This document shows, piece after piece, positions 45,683 to 54,673 of a DNA stretch of 64,000 bases (the stretch's first letter is position 1; each line of letters starts with the position of its first letter). The DNA comes from Chelatococcus sp. YT9. GTDB taxonomy: Bacteria > Pseudomonadota > Alphaproteobacteria > Rhizobiales > Beijerinckiaceae. Under the pieces are notes generated by a model. The model was not told the origin of the DNA. It made no database searches and worked only from the letters and a program-made list of their open reading frames with translations. The position numbers were made by a program, and so were the translations under genes. The DNA lies in contig NZ_JAHBRW010000001.1 in assembly GCF_018398315.1 (NCBI RefSeq), positions 492,001 to 556,000 of the forward strand, in the 5' to 3' direction.

Positions 45683-48600
45683 CTAGTTCGTCGTGGACCC
45701 GCCTGATACCGCGCCCGATTCCAGAACCTTATCCGATCCGGACATCTGTCCACTGCCTTTGCGTCGGGCCCGCCGTTTCTCCCGCCACTCGGCCAGATTG
45801 GCGATCATCATCAGCGCGGCCGGCGTGACGACAAGGGTGAGCACGGTGGCAAAGCCGAGGCCGAAAACGATGGCCGTCGACAGATGCACCCACCACTGGG
45901 TCGAGGGTGCGCCGATGGACACATCCCGCGTCACGAAGTCCAGATTGACGCCGAAAGCGATGGCGAGCACGCCGAGCACCGCTGTCACCGCCGTCAGCAC
46001 GACCGGGCGTGCGCGCTCACGACAGGTCTCGATGATCGCGTCGTAGGCGTTCATGCCCTCCGCCCGAAGCCGGTCGTAGGTATCGATGAGAACGATATTG
46101 TTGTTCACGATGACACCCGCATTCGCGATGATGCCGATGCCGGTCATGACAACGCCGAAGGCCTGGCCCATGACCATGAGCCCGATGAGCACACCGATTG
46201 TCGACAGCACCACCGCCGACAGCACCAGGAAAACGCTCGAGAACTTGTTGAACTGGGCAAGCAGGATCGCGAAGATCAGGAACATCGCAGCCGCGAATGC
46301 CTTCATAAGAAATGCACCCGCCTTCTCGCGCTCTTCATCCTCACCCTTGAGCTTGAACGAAACGCCCTGGCCAAGATCGGTCTTTGCAAGCTCCTGCATA
46401 ACGGCCTGCTGCACCGCTGCGGTCTGCACGCCTTCGGCAACGTTTGCGGTCACCGTGACGACGCGGCGCGCGGCAACGCGATTGATAAGGCCGACCTTCT
46501 TCTCAGGCTGACGCACCACGAAATTCCCGATCGGCACAGCGCCGGAGGCCGTGTTGACCTGAAGATCATCGAGTTGGTCGAGGCTACGCCTCTCCTCCGG
46601 GAAGCGCACGAGAATGTCGACGGACTTGTCGGTGTCGTTGGGCCGATATTCGGCGACCTTCACACCATTGGTCACAAGCTGGACAGCCGTTCCCACAACG
46701 GTCGGGTTGGCTCCGAACTTGGCGGCCTCAGCCTTGTCCACCTCGAGCCGCCAGTCGATCCCTGGCAACGGCAGGCCATCGTCGACGTCGCGCGTGTCGG
46801 AACGCGCACGCAGGATGGCGGCCGCCTTCTGCGCGGCAGGAAACAGCTTGTCCGGATCGAGCGACGTAATTTGCAGCGTGATGGGCTTGCCGGTGGGGGG
46901 GCCAGCCCGGGGCTGGGTGACCTCGATGATCACGCCCGGGATGTCCTTCGTGCGCTCGCGCAACTCCTCCATGATCACATGAGCGGGCCGGCGTTTCTGC
47001 CAGTCCACGAATTCGAATTGCACGGTACCGACCGTATCCTCGGTGACTTCGTCGGAGCCGCGCTGTCCTTCGCCGGAGCGGGCGTACACCGTGCCGAGTT
47101 CCGGAAGATTGAGCAGGCGCGACTCGACCTCACGTACGAGCTTGTCCTTCTCGGCGATCGAGAGATTGCCGCGAGCGCGCACCTGGACGAGGCCATAATC
47201 CGGCTCTACGGAAGGAAAGAACTCGACGCCGTTGCCATAGCGCCCGTACGTCACGACGACGGCGACCAGCAAAGCCACCGCGAGGCCGAGCGTCGATAGC
47301 GGATGGCGAAGCGACAGCCGCACAACGCGCATATAGAGCCCGCGATCAGCCACCCGCTCGTCATGCACCTCGCTCGCTCGCCCGAGAATGGCGCCGAGCG
47401 TCGGCGTGAAGAACAGTGCCACGACCAGCGATGCCGAGAGGGTCGCGATCAGGGTCAGCGGCATGTACTTCATGAATTCGCCGACGATACCCGGCCAGAA
47501 AAGCAGCGGCGAGAAGGCGGCCACGCGCGTCGCTGTCGCGGCGATTACGGGACCCGCCATCCGCTTGGAAGCCATGGAGTAAGCCTCCCGCGCGGGCATT
47601 CCGGCTGCCATGCGTCGCTCTGCGAATTCCGAGACGATGATCGCATCGTCCACCAGCATGCCGACCGCCAGGATCAGCGAGAACAGGACGACGATGTTGA
47701 CGGTCAATCCCGCAAGCTGCAGGCCGAGGATCCCCGCGAGGAAGGACGCAGGGATAGCGATGCCGATGAACAGTGAGGCACGCCCGCCGAGGAACAGCAG
47801 CATGATGATGATGACGAGCAGAACGGCGGTAATCACGCTGTTCTGCAATTCATGCAGCATCGACCGAATGTCTTTGGATTTATCCTGCGTGAACGTCACC
47901 TGCACCGTTGACGGCCAGGTGGCGTGCAGGGCTTCCACGACCTTCTTCACCGCGTCGACGGTCTCGATGAGGTTGGATCCCGTCCGCTTGACCACTTCGA
48001 TCGCAATGGCCGACTTGCCATTGACGCGGGTGATCGACACCGCGTCTTTGAAGGTCGGCCGAACTTCTGCGAGGTCGCCGAGTGTCACCACGGCCGAACC
48101 CGAGGCCGCGATCGGGAATTTTAGAACATCCTGGGGCTTCTCAATCAAAGCCGGGACCTTCACCGCGAAGCGCCCGGACGTTCCCTCCAGCGCACCGGCC
48201 GCCACAAGGCTGTTGCCGGCTGAAAATGACGTGATGAGATCGTTGAGCGAAATGCCGTAGCTCTTCATCAGCATGGGCTCGGCGATGATTTCGACGGCCT
48301 CGTCGCGTGCACCACGCAGATCCGCTGTCAATACACCTGGCACCTGCTCGATCGCACTTTTGGCGTCACGGGCGAGGCGCAGCAACGTTCGCTCCGGCAC
48401 GTCGCCGCCCAACGCCACCACGAGAACCGGGAAGAGGCTGAGATTGACCTCCTGCACCACGGGCTCATCCGCGTCGCGTGGCAGATCGCGCTTCGCCTGA
48501 TCGACCTTGGCGCGCACATCCGCAAGGGCTGCGTCGGAATTGAAGCCGGCCTCGAACTCCACCAGAACATAGCCGCCCCCCTCATAAGCGGCGGCGCTCA

Positions 48601-48841
48601 TCTCCTTGACGTTGGACACCGATTTCAGCTGCGTCTCGAGCGGCCGCAGGATCAGCCGCTCAGAATCCTCCGGGCTGATACCGCGCTGAGTGACATTGAC
48701 ATAGATGATCGGCACGCGAACATCCGGCTCGGATTCCTTGGGAATGCTGACGTAAGCGGACCAGCCCGCCAGCAGCAGGAACACAAGGATCGAGAGCGTC
48801 AGGCGCGCATGCGATATCGCGTAGTCAACGGGATTAGCCAT
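45683..48841 (-). CDS. RND efflux transporter, inner-membrane pump subunit
   Basis: The 1052-residue protein has the AcrB-type layout: N-terminal helix (LTLSILVFLLLAGWSAY), two large periplasmic domains and two clusters of helices. The proton-relay Asp pair appears in VGMLVDDAIIVSEFAERRM. It is the third gene of the tetR-adaptor-pump operon, 137 bases after the adaptor. No outer-membrane channel gene is adjacent, so a TolC-like partner encoded elsewhere is needed. Substrates are unknown. Confidence 0.95.
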   Translation of the reverse strand: MANPVDYAISHARLTLSILVFLLLAGWSAYVSIPKESEPDVRVPIIYVNVTQRGISPEDSERLILRPLETQLKSVSNVKEMSAAAYEGGGYVLVEFEAGFNSDAALADVRAKVDQAKRDLPRDADEPVVQEVNLSLFPVLVVALGGDVPERTLLRLARDAKSAIEQVPGVLTADLRGARDEAVEIIAEPMLMKSYGISLNDLITSFSAGNSLVAAGALEGTSGRFAVKVPALIEKPQDVLKFPIAASGSAVVTLGDLAEVRPTFKDAVSITRVNGKSAIAIEVVKRTGSNLIETVDAVKKVVEALHATWPSTVQVTFTQDKSKDIRSMLHELQNSVITAVLLVIIIMLLFLGGRASLFIGIAIPASFLAGILGLQLAGLTVNIVVLFSLILAVGMLVDDAIIVSEFAERRMAAGMPAREAYSMASKRMAGPVIAATATRVAAFSPLLFWPGIVGEFMKYMPLTLIATLSASLVVALFFTPTLGAILGRASEVHDERVADRGLYMRVVRLSLRHPLSTLGLAVALLVAVVVTYGRYGNGVEFFPSVEPDYGLVQVRARGNLSIAEKDKLVREVESRLLNLPELGTVYARSGEGQRGSDEVTEDTVGTVQFEFVDWQKRRPAHVIMEELRERTKDIPGVIIEVTQPRAGPPTGKPITLQITSLDPDKLFPAAQKAAAILRARSDTRDVDDGLPLPGIDWRLEVDKAEAAKFGANPTVVGTAVQLVTNGVKVAEYRPNDTDKSVDILVRFPEERRSLDQLDDLQVNTASGAVPIGNFVVRQPEKKVGLINRVAARRVVTVTANVAEGVQTAAVQQAVMQELAKTDLGQGVSFKLKGEDEEREKAGAFLMKAFAAAMFLIFAILLAQFNKFSSVFLVLSAVVLSTIGVLIGLMVMGQAFGVVMTGIGIIANAGVIVNNNIVLIDTYDRLRAEGMNAYDAIIETCRERARPVVLTAVTAVLGVLAIAFGVNLDFVTRDVSIGAPSTQWWVHLSTAIVFGLGFATVLTLVVTPAALMMIANLAEWREKRRARRKGSGQMSGSDKVLESGAVSGGSTTN

Positions 48842-48978
48842 CGGGGTCCTGGAGAATGCTCAGCCCCACCTGAGGCCCGGCACCCGTCCACCTTCTTGAT
48901 CAGAACAGCGCAGTCCGAGCGGGAAGGTCCCGGACCCATACATCATGTCCGTCCCGTGCCGCGGGATCGGAGCCGACG

Positions 48979-50058
48979 CTACATCTTGGCGAGCGTTTCA
49001 GCCTGGACGGTCTCCACTATCTCGCCTTCCTTCACGAAGTCCTGGCCTTGCACGATGACTGCCGCGCCGTCTGGCACTCCCTTGAGCCAGACCTGATCGC
49101 GGCCGTCCTGGACGATGACGACCTCCGAAAACGCGACGACGCCGTTCTTGCCGACCGAGCGAACCCCAAGGCGCCCTTCATTTGAGAAGGTCAGGGCTGA
49201 TCGCGGCACTTTGGTCGCAGGCACAGGGGCGAGAGCGAGCGTCACCTCGCAGGTCACGCCGTCGGGGATCGTGCCTTTGGGATTGGCGACCTCGACGTCG
49301 ATCCTGTAGGTGCGGGTCTGCGGGCTCGCCGTCGTGGAGACAAACCGAACCTTGCCTTCAACCTCGCCACCCGAAATCAGGCGCACGGTCGCCTTGTCGC
49401 CGACCTTGATGCCCGCCAGCTGGCGTTCAGCGACCTCGACGACTGCCAGCATGGGGTCCATGGAGACCACATCAGCCACCGCCGCGCCGACCTGCAATGC
49501 CTGCCCGCTTTCGATCGGGACCGCATTCACGATACCATCGATAGGCGCACGCACCTTGCTCTTGTCTCGCTCTGCCTCAGCTTGGGCGAGGCTCGCCTCG
49601 GCAGCGCGCAATTCGGCTTGCAACGACGGCTTCTGCAGCGAGGCCATGTTACCCTGCTCGATGAGCGTGAGCCTGGCTTTCAACTCGGCACGGCGCTGTT
49701 CCAGCTTGGCGCTGGCCTGAGCCACGACCGCCTCGCGCGCCTCGTCCGAGAGCACGGCCATCACGTCCCCTGTCTTGACGACGGAACCGCGGCGTACCTT
49801 GAGTTCGATGACTGTGCCATTGGCGCGTGCCGCCACCGTCACACGACGATCAGCCTCAGTGCGTCCAGACAGCACGATGCGACGCGCGTGCTTTTCCTCA
49901 TGGGTTTCCACCACAGACACGCGGAAGCGGGGCACCGCCTTGGCGGCAGCTCCATCGGCCTTCTCCTGCGGCGGGTGCTCACGACCGATGACTCCGGATC
50001 CGATCCAGGCTCCAGCTCCAAGAATAACGGCCACGGCGATTATGTGACTTGCTTTCAT
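48979..50058 (-). CDS. RND efflux periplasmic adaptor (membrane fusion protein)
   Basis: The 359-residue protein has an N-terminal membrane anchor (HIIAVAVILGAGAWIGSGVIG) and a split lipoyl domain (ANGTVIELKVRRGSVVKTGDVMAVL and VRAPIDGIVNAVPIESGQALQVG) around a coiled-coil hairpin, then a beta-barrel domain. It connects the RND pump to an outer-membrane channel. Its ATG overlaps the tetR stop by four bases (ATGA at 50055-50058), so it is translationally coupled to its regulator. Confidence 0.95.
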   Translation of the reverse strand: MKASHIIAVAVILGAGAWIGSGVIGREHPPQEKADGAAAKAVPRFRVSVVETHEEKHARRIVLSGRTEADRRVTVAARANGTVIELKVRRGSVVKTGDVMAVLSDEAREAVVAQASAKLEQRRAELKARLTLIEQGNMASLQKPSLQAELRAAEASLAQAEAERDKSKVRAPIDGIVNAVPIESGQALQVGAAVADVVSMDPMLAVVEVAERQLAGIKVGDKATVRLISGGEVEGKVRFVSTTASPQTRTYRIDVEVANPKGTIPDGVTCEVTLALAPVPATKVPRSALTFSNEGRLGVRSVGKNGVVAFSEVVIVQDGRDQVWLKGVPDGAAVIVQGQDFVKEGEIVETVQAETLAKM

Positions 50059-50711
50059 CGATCTGTCTCAGTGGCCAGAAGAACATCCCCTGATAGGGGA
50101 TGCGGAACCGCGCCTTGCCCGATGTCACCGCGCAAGACCCCGCCGATAACACACAAAAGAGCTTTGATTTCGTTATCGGCGTCGAAATCCGGAAAAAGGG
50201 CGCGCCGCATGAACAACCCACTGCTCATGCTCATGATGAGCCGGGCGGTTGCTGCGGCATCAACGCCTTCAGCCACTTCGCCCCGCTCCCGACCAGCCTC
50301 GATCAGGCGCTGGATCCCCTCCATGAGATCGCTATCGAGCGTCGCGTTGGCCGCTGCAATGGCCGGGTTCACGGTGGCTTCCGCCCATATCTGCACGCAG
50401 AGAACGGCCTTGGAACGTGGCGCTTCCTCGAAATGCTTGCGCGCCAAAGCCCGCAAGACGACTTCAAGCCGCTCTGTCTGGGCAAAGCTTTCGAAATCTT
50501 CGCGCAGCATCGCGCGGTCGCGTTCGACCAGCCCGGTGACGATGGCATCCTTGGACGGGAAATAACGATAGAGATTGCCGGGGCTCATGTTCGCTTCGCG
50601 CGCGACGTCCTGCACGGTCGTGCGATGAAACCCCGCCTGCGTGAAGGAGCGCTCCGCAGCATCGAGGATGCGTTCGCGCCTATCGCTGTGATCCAGTTGA
50701 ATGTCGGACAA
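50055..50711 (-). CDS. TetR-family regulator of the RND operon
   Basis: The 218-residue protein has an N-terminal TetR DNA-binding domain (RERILDAAERSFTQAGFHRTTVQDVAREANMSPGNLYRYFPSKDAIV split across about residues 12-58) and a ligand-binding C-terminal half (VLCVQIWAEATVNPAIAA). It is the first gene of the operon rather than divergent, so it probably represses itself together with the pump genes. A near-perfect 20-bp palindrome lies 12 bases upstream of its start. Confidence 0.92.
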   Translation of the reverse strand: MSDIQLDHSDRRERILDAAERSFTQAGFHRTTVQDVAREANMSPGNLYRYFPSKDAIVTGLVERDRAMLREDFESFAQTERLEVVLRALARKHFEEAPRSKAVLCVQIWAEATVNPAIAAANATLDSDLMEGIQRLIEAGRERGEVAEGVDAAATARLIMSMSSGLFMRRALFPDFDADNEIKALLCVIGGVLRGDIGQGAVPHPLSGDVLLATETDR

Positions 50712-50723
50712 AGCGCACCGAGC

Positions 50724-50743
50724 GAGAATGAACGTTTATTCTC
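50724..50743 (-). promoter_or_regulatory. 20-bp palindromic operator candidate for the TetR protein
   Basis: GAGAATGAACGTTTATTCTC is a 20-bp inverted repeat with a single mismatched pair and centre AACGTT. It is placed between tetR (start 50711) and the rest of the intergenic region, exactly where an autoregulated TetR site is expected. The length is standard for TetR dimers. Assignment rests on position and symmetry. Confidence 0.7.
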
Positions 50744-50874
50744 ACGAGATGCGCTACGGGCTGCCCGTTGTCAAGAGCGGCGACTCACGCTGGCGCCGAC
50801 GCGCGGTCAATCGCGCAAAAACGATGAGATGCGACGAACTCCCGTCGCATCCCAGCTGTGATCACTTCAAAGGA

Positions 50875-51441
50875 TTAACGGCTGGCCCGCGAGGTCCCCG
50901 AACGATCGAGTATCGCCTGCCATTCAGGCTCAAGCCCGAATTCATGTGCGGACTGAACGGCGAGCGTGTGCGCAAGTCGGGTCCGAGCACGGTTCACCCT
51001 GCTCTTGATGGTGCCAAGCGCGCAACCGCAGATTTCCGCCGCCTCTTCGTAGGATAGCCCTGCTCCGCCCACGAGCACCAGTGCCTCTCGCTGATCATCG
51101 GGCAGTTCATCGAGAGCCTGGCGGAAATCCCGCAGGTTCATATGTCCATCCTGCGGCGGAGGCGACGCCTGCGTTGCCGCGATGCGGCCCTCCACATCTT
51201 CGACCTCGCGGCTGCGCTTGCGATACTCGGAATAGAATACGTTGCGCAAAATCGTGTAGAGCCACGCCACCATGTTCGTTCCTTCGGTGAAGGACGATAG
51301 ATTGGCCCAGGCGCGGATCAGGGTTTCCTGGACAAGATCGTCGGCCCGCTCGGGGTTTCCGCAGAGGGATATGGCAAAAGCGCGCAGATTGGGGATGGCT
51401 TTCAGCAAATCCTGTTTAACGTTTGCACTCGCCTCCATCAT
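50875..51441 (-). CDS. ecfG: ECF sigma factor of the general stress response
   Basis: The 188-residue protein has sigma2 (AISLCGNPERADDLVQETLIRAW, then NMVAWLYTILRNVFYSEYRKR) and sigma4 (LPDDQREALVLVGGAGLSYEEAAEICGCALGTIKSRVNRAR split over about residues 112-155), both closely matching the EcfG group. It directs RNA polymerase to GGAAC-N16-CGTT promoters, five of which lie nearby. Its ATG overlaps the nepR stop (ATGA), so it is co-translated with its anti-sigma factor. Confidence 0.95.
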   Translation of the reverse strand: MMEASANVKQDLLKAIPNLRAFAISLCGNPERADDLVQETLIRAWANLSSFTEGTNMVAWLYTILRNVFYSEYRKRSREVEDVEGRIAATQASPPPQDGHMNLRDFRQALDELPDDQREALVLVGGAGLSYEEAAEICGCALGTIKSRVNRARTRLAHTLAVQSAHEFGLEPEWQAILDRSGTSRASR

Positions 51442-51731
51442 TCTTGCCCTTCCCTGCGGTCGAGCTTGTCCAACAGCTCAAGAAAGCGATCTGGTACAGG
51501 CTGCTCAAGCGTTGTCCGATAGAGGTCCGAAAGCCGTTCGGCGAATTGAGCGGTGATCCCTTGCAACGCGGGAGAAAGCGCGCCGTCGATGCCACCTAGC
51601 GCTCCCGCGCCAGTGACACGCACGCCAAATTCGCCGTCGACTGCGGGATTCTCTTCTCTCACATCGCCACCAAAACGGCCCCCGGGATGCAACTCCTGCG
51701 TCTCTTCATCTGCAGAGCGACGCGCCCCCAT
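51438..51731 (-). CDS. nepR: NepR-type anti-sigma factor, diverged copy
   Basis: The 97-residue protein has a disordered N-terminal half and a C-terminal NepR helix pair (ITAQFAERLSDLYRTTLEQPVPDRFLELLDKLD region, about 58-92). NepR binds EcfG and is released by phosphorylated PhyR. Compared with the second copy (54674-54913), the GLQLRxxYDDV core is changed, though VPDRFLELL is kept. It overlaps ecfG by four bases, and an exact EcfG promoter lies about 95 bases upstream. Confidence 0.88.
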   Translation of the reverse strand: MGARRSADEETQELHPGGRFGGDVREENPAVDGEFGVRVTGAGALGGIDGALSPALQGITAQFAERLSDLYRTTLEQPVPDRFLELLDKLDRREGQE

Positions 51732-51825
51732 ATTGCTTCACTCCAGTCACTTTCAGCCACCAGAACCAGGAGGCTAACTTCGAACCCGGCGCGAGACCCA
51801 GGCCAAACATTCTTCGCTTTTCAGG

Positions 51826-51850
51826 AACGCGAAGCTTGGCCAATGGTTCC
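51826..51850 (-). promoter_or_regulatory. EcfG promoter of nepR-ecfG
   Basis: Leftward GGAAC (51846-51850), a 16-base spacer and CGTT (51826-51829) match the EcfG consensus exactly, about 95 bases upstream of nepR. The element is partly palindromic: read rightward it gives GGAAC (51824-51828), 16 bases and GGTT. This implies positive feedback of EcfG on its own operon. Confidence 0.88.
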
Positions 51851-52166
51851 ACTGCACACCCATCACTACCGCAGGGAACTTACACGGGCTGCATCACCAA
51901 GCAGTTAGACGAAAATAGGAATTTCTCAGCTTTCGCTCCACGCTCCACGGGCCGGGCATACAGCGCGCAGCCAGCGACACACTCAACGTACACACGACAG
52001 GGCCCAGGCCATCGAGCGAGGCACCGTACATGAGCGGGAGCGGGACAGAGGCCGCCCCCGACCCAGAAGTATAAGGCGCGTATTGCTGAGCGGAACCTCG
52101 AGCAAAGACATTACCGTGCTTGCGAGAACGGGCAGGCCTACGTGATCTAGTGCTCTCCCATATTCG

Positions 52167-52191
52167 GGAACTTCATTTGAGAGGACACGTT
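52167..52191 (+). promoter_or_regulatory. EcfG promoter of the DUF1328 gene
   Basis: GGAAC (52167-52171), 16 bases, then CGTT (52188-52191) match the EcfG consensus exactly, about 117 bases upstream of the DUF1328 start codon, with nothing else in between. Confidence 0.88.
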
Positions 52192-52307
52192 TCTTTCACA
52201 AGGCCCGTTCGGCGTGGCGATTATCAGCATCAGGCCGCCGACCCGGGAGTGCATGAAGCACGAGCCGCCAGGGAAAGGCATAATCTTTCTATGCAGAGGA
52301 ACACACC

Positions 52308-52484
52308 ATGATTAGCTGGGCGATAACATTTCTCATTATCGCGCTCATTGCGGCGGTACTTGGCTTCGGCGGAATTGCCGGAACAGCTATGTCGATTGCA
52401 CAGATTATTTTCTATGTGGCAATCGTGCTTTTCATTATTTCCGCGATCGTCAGCATCGTGCGCGGACGGCAGTCGCCGCTGTAG
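52308..52484 (+). CDS. DUF1328 small membrane protein
   Basis: The 58-residue protein begins [20 protein letters not shown] and has a second hydrophobic helix ([19 protein letters not shown]) before a short basic tail RGRQSPL. The GFGGIAGTA turn between the helices is the DUF1328 hallmark. Members are frequent stress-regulon outputs of unknown function. An AGAGGAAC sequence lies just before ATG 52308. An exact EcfG promoter upstream supports stress induction. Confidence 0.88.
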   Translation: MISWAITFLIIALIAAVLGFGGIAGTAMSIAQIIFYVAIVLFIISAIVSIVRGRQSPL

Positions 52485-52627
52485 ATAACGCGCCGCTTGG
52501 CGCGGTGGGATCCGGAGCTTTCTCCACCAGCGTTCGAACTGGGGGGGGGGAGCGCCGGATCCCTCTCGTTTGGGCGCTGCCGACACGAGCGCCACATCGT
52601 TGTTCGAAGCGAAGGTATGGACGACGC

Positions 52628-54484
52628 TCAGCCGGCAGTATTGCCGAGATGTCTCCCACTGATCCTGAAGGTCCGCGCCGGCCGGTCTCCGGGAGAAACA
52701 CCCACACCCTCAACATCATCCAGCGGAATGAGAATAGCCCTCTCCGCGCAATCCTCCGAGGTCACCTCCTGGGCGGACAACTGACGTATATAAGCGCGCG
52801 TAAGCCGATTCCGCAGGGGAGATAACTCGACCGCCGTTTCTGCGGGTCGGATAGAGACGGCGAGCCGCAACGTACCGTCCTCGACAAAGGCACCGACCCT
52901 TACCTTCATCGGGGCGGACGACTGGGCGGTACCTGCGCGAACCGCGTCGAGGTACGCGGGTAGCATCGCTGCGAGATAAAGGCCGATCCCTATCGCCCGA
53001 TCGAGGTCGATCCGCGTCGTAACGGGAGGGACCTCCACCACGACGCTGGCGGGTGCGAGATCCGCGGTGCGCCGCAAGCCATCGACGATATCATAGAGAA
53101 GCTCCGCCACCGGAGCGTCACCCATCTCCCCATAGCTGTAGCCGACGCGATAGGCCACGGCCATGGCATTCACGTGATCCTCGATGAAGCGCACGTCATC
53201 CCGCTCCTTCACCGGGAGGCTCTGCTTATGCAGGCTCAGGAGCGACACGATGACTTGAAAGTTGTTTTTTACGCGGTGGTGCAGTTCCCGCAGCAATCGC
53301 TCCTTATCATCAATCGCGGAACTTAGTTCGGTCGCATGATGTGCGATGTTGTCCGCCATATGATTGAAGGCATAGCCGAGCTCACCCAGTTCCCGCGGCG
53401 CGCGGCTGAGACGCAGGGCACGGACCGAGTAGCGCCCGCTGCCGTAAACCCGTGTGACACGCTGGAGGTAGACGATCCACTGGATCACAAGACGGTCGAC
53501 TGCCAGCAACGCACCGACACCCGCTGCCCCCATCATCAAAACGGGCGGCAACAGCGTTACCCAGAGGATATTCTGCTCGGCCGCAAAGAACGCCCTTTCC
53601 GGATATCCCACCAGAAGCGCAACCCCGGTGCGCGCCAGCGGCACCTTGAAATAACGAAAGCTGTCGCCGGAGATGGAGGTGCCCTCCGCCGTTGCAGCGT
53701 CGAACGGCATTGCGGGCAGCCATCGCTCTGGCAAGCTGTCCGAGCGCCATTCCGCAAGGATCGCTCCATCAGCCCCGAACAGCGCGGCGCCGTGGGCGAC
53801 GTCCATGAAATGCGCGCTGAGTTCCGCGATAATGCGCTCTCTGGTCAGGAGCACGAGCAGCAGGCTGTCATTGCTCAGGCTGCTCGGCACCGCCGCTAGC
53901 AGATAGCCATCGGTGGGAATTTTCAGGCCATTATCGGTCAGGATCTTCTCAGCTTCGCTGGTGTCCAGCCTCTCCAACACGAGAGGGGCGCCCGTCGCCA
54001 ATCCGGCGGTTATAGTCGCAAGACGTTCTGGCGAGGCGAGACGTGCAAAGGCCTCCTCGGGAACACCGATCGCGCAGGCAATCCGCCCCCGATCGATAAC
54101 AGCCCCGCCGACATAACTCGGTTGAGCGCCGATGACGGATCCCAGCTCACGGTTGCATGCGGACCGGGACTGAACCACGCCCGTATTGGCATCGAGACCA
54201 GCGCTTGCGAGAATCATGTCCCGCAACGATTCGTTGACCTGAAGCGCCATCGCGGCGGCTGCACGCGTCGCATTCGCCACCTTCGCATCGCGAAGGGCGT
54301 TCACATTCGTCAGGATCCATACGAACGCAAGGACAACCGCCGGCAGAAGAACAAAGCCGAGGGTGACGACAATCCTGCTGCGAAGACTACGACCGAGGGT
54401 CACGGCGGGCCTCGACGTAGCGCGAAGCCGCATCCACAAGGCAGAGGCCCGCGCCCGGCGTCGCGATCGCGAACCGGCCCGCAC
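52628..54484 (-). CDS. HisKA_2-type sensor protein with degenerate ATPase domain, PhyR-linked
   Basis: The 618-residue membrane protein has helix one (about 38-60), a large periplasmic sensor region, helix two (about 306-330), a HAMP-like linker and a HisKA_2 dimerisation domain with LLRELHHRVKNNFQ (His402). The following domain lacks a recognisable N-box asparagine (DRAIGIGLYLAAMLPAYLDA in its place) and the DxGxG loop, so kinase activity is doubtful. PhyP, a PhyR phosphatase described in Sphingomonas, is a possible analogue (inference). GTG start at 54484 is weakly supported; ATG at 54433 is possible. Confidence 0.85.
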   Translation of the reverse strand: MRAGSRSRRRARASALWMRLRATSRPAVTLGRSLRSRIVVTLGFVLLPAVVLAFVWILTNVNALRDAKVANATRAAAAMALQVNESLRDMILASAGLDANTGVVQSRSACNRELGSVIGAQPSYVGGAVIDRGRIACAIGVPEEAFARLASPERLATITAGLATGAPLVLERLDTSEAEKILTDNGLKIPTDGYLLAAVPSSLSNDSLLLVLLTRERIIAELSAHFMDVAHGAALFGADGAILAEWRSDSLPERWLPAMPFDAATAEGTSISGDSFRYFKVPLARTGVALLVGYPERAFFAAEQNILWVTLLPPVLMMGAAGVGALLAVDRLVIQWIVYLQRVTRVYGSGRYSVRALRLSRAPRELGELGYAFNHMADNIAHHATELSSAIDDKERLLRELHHRVKNNFQVIVSLLSLHKQSLPVKERDDVRFIEDHVNAMAVAYRVGYSYGEMGDAPVAELLYDIVDGLRRTADLAPASVVVEVPPVTTRIDLDRAIGIGLYLAAMLPAYLDAVRAGTAQSSAPMKVRVGAFVEDGTLRLAVSIRPAETAVELSPLRNRLTRAYIRQLSAQEVTSEDCAERAILIPLDDVEGVGVSPGDRPARTFRISGRHLGNTAG

Positions 54485-54673
54485 TTATAAAGGAAGCGGC
54501 GGAGGCGCATGTGGGCCTATGTCCATCTTATTTTTTCAGGCTCCTCGCGCCGCCAACAAACATCAGCTGCGCATGCGATACCCCGACAACATACTTCATC
54601 CCATGAGAACGAATGCGAGGCTCTGAGCCACAACACCGCAAGCGTTGATATCGATAGATATCACCTATAGACG

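Larger units (their letters stand above)
51732..52307. other. Divergent stress-promoter region, no confident gene
   Basis: The 576 bases between nepR copy 1 and the DUF1328 gene contain EcfG promoters at 51826-51850 (leftward) and 52167-52191 (rightward). A 65-codon frame at 51836-52033 overlaps the promoter, lacks a ribosome binding site and has atypical composition, so I treat it as noncoding. The segment 51850-52160 might hold a small RNA, but I see no defined structure. Confidence 0.5.

Noticed and set aside
45884-47299. 471-codon plus-strand frame opposite the RND pump gene
   Set aside because: The pump sequence on the minus strand is conserved throughout; the antisense translation is His/Arg-rich and family-less.
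51836-52033. Possible 65-residue protein between nepR and DUF1328
   Set aside because: Its start overlaps the EcfG promoter, it lacks a ribosome binding site and its composition is unlike the neighbours.
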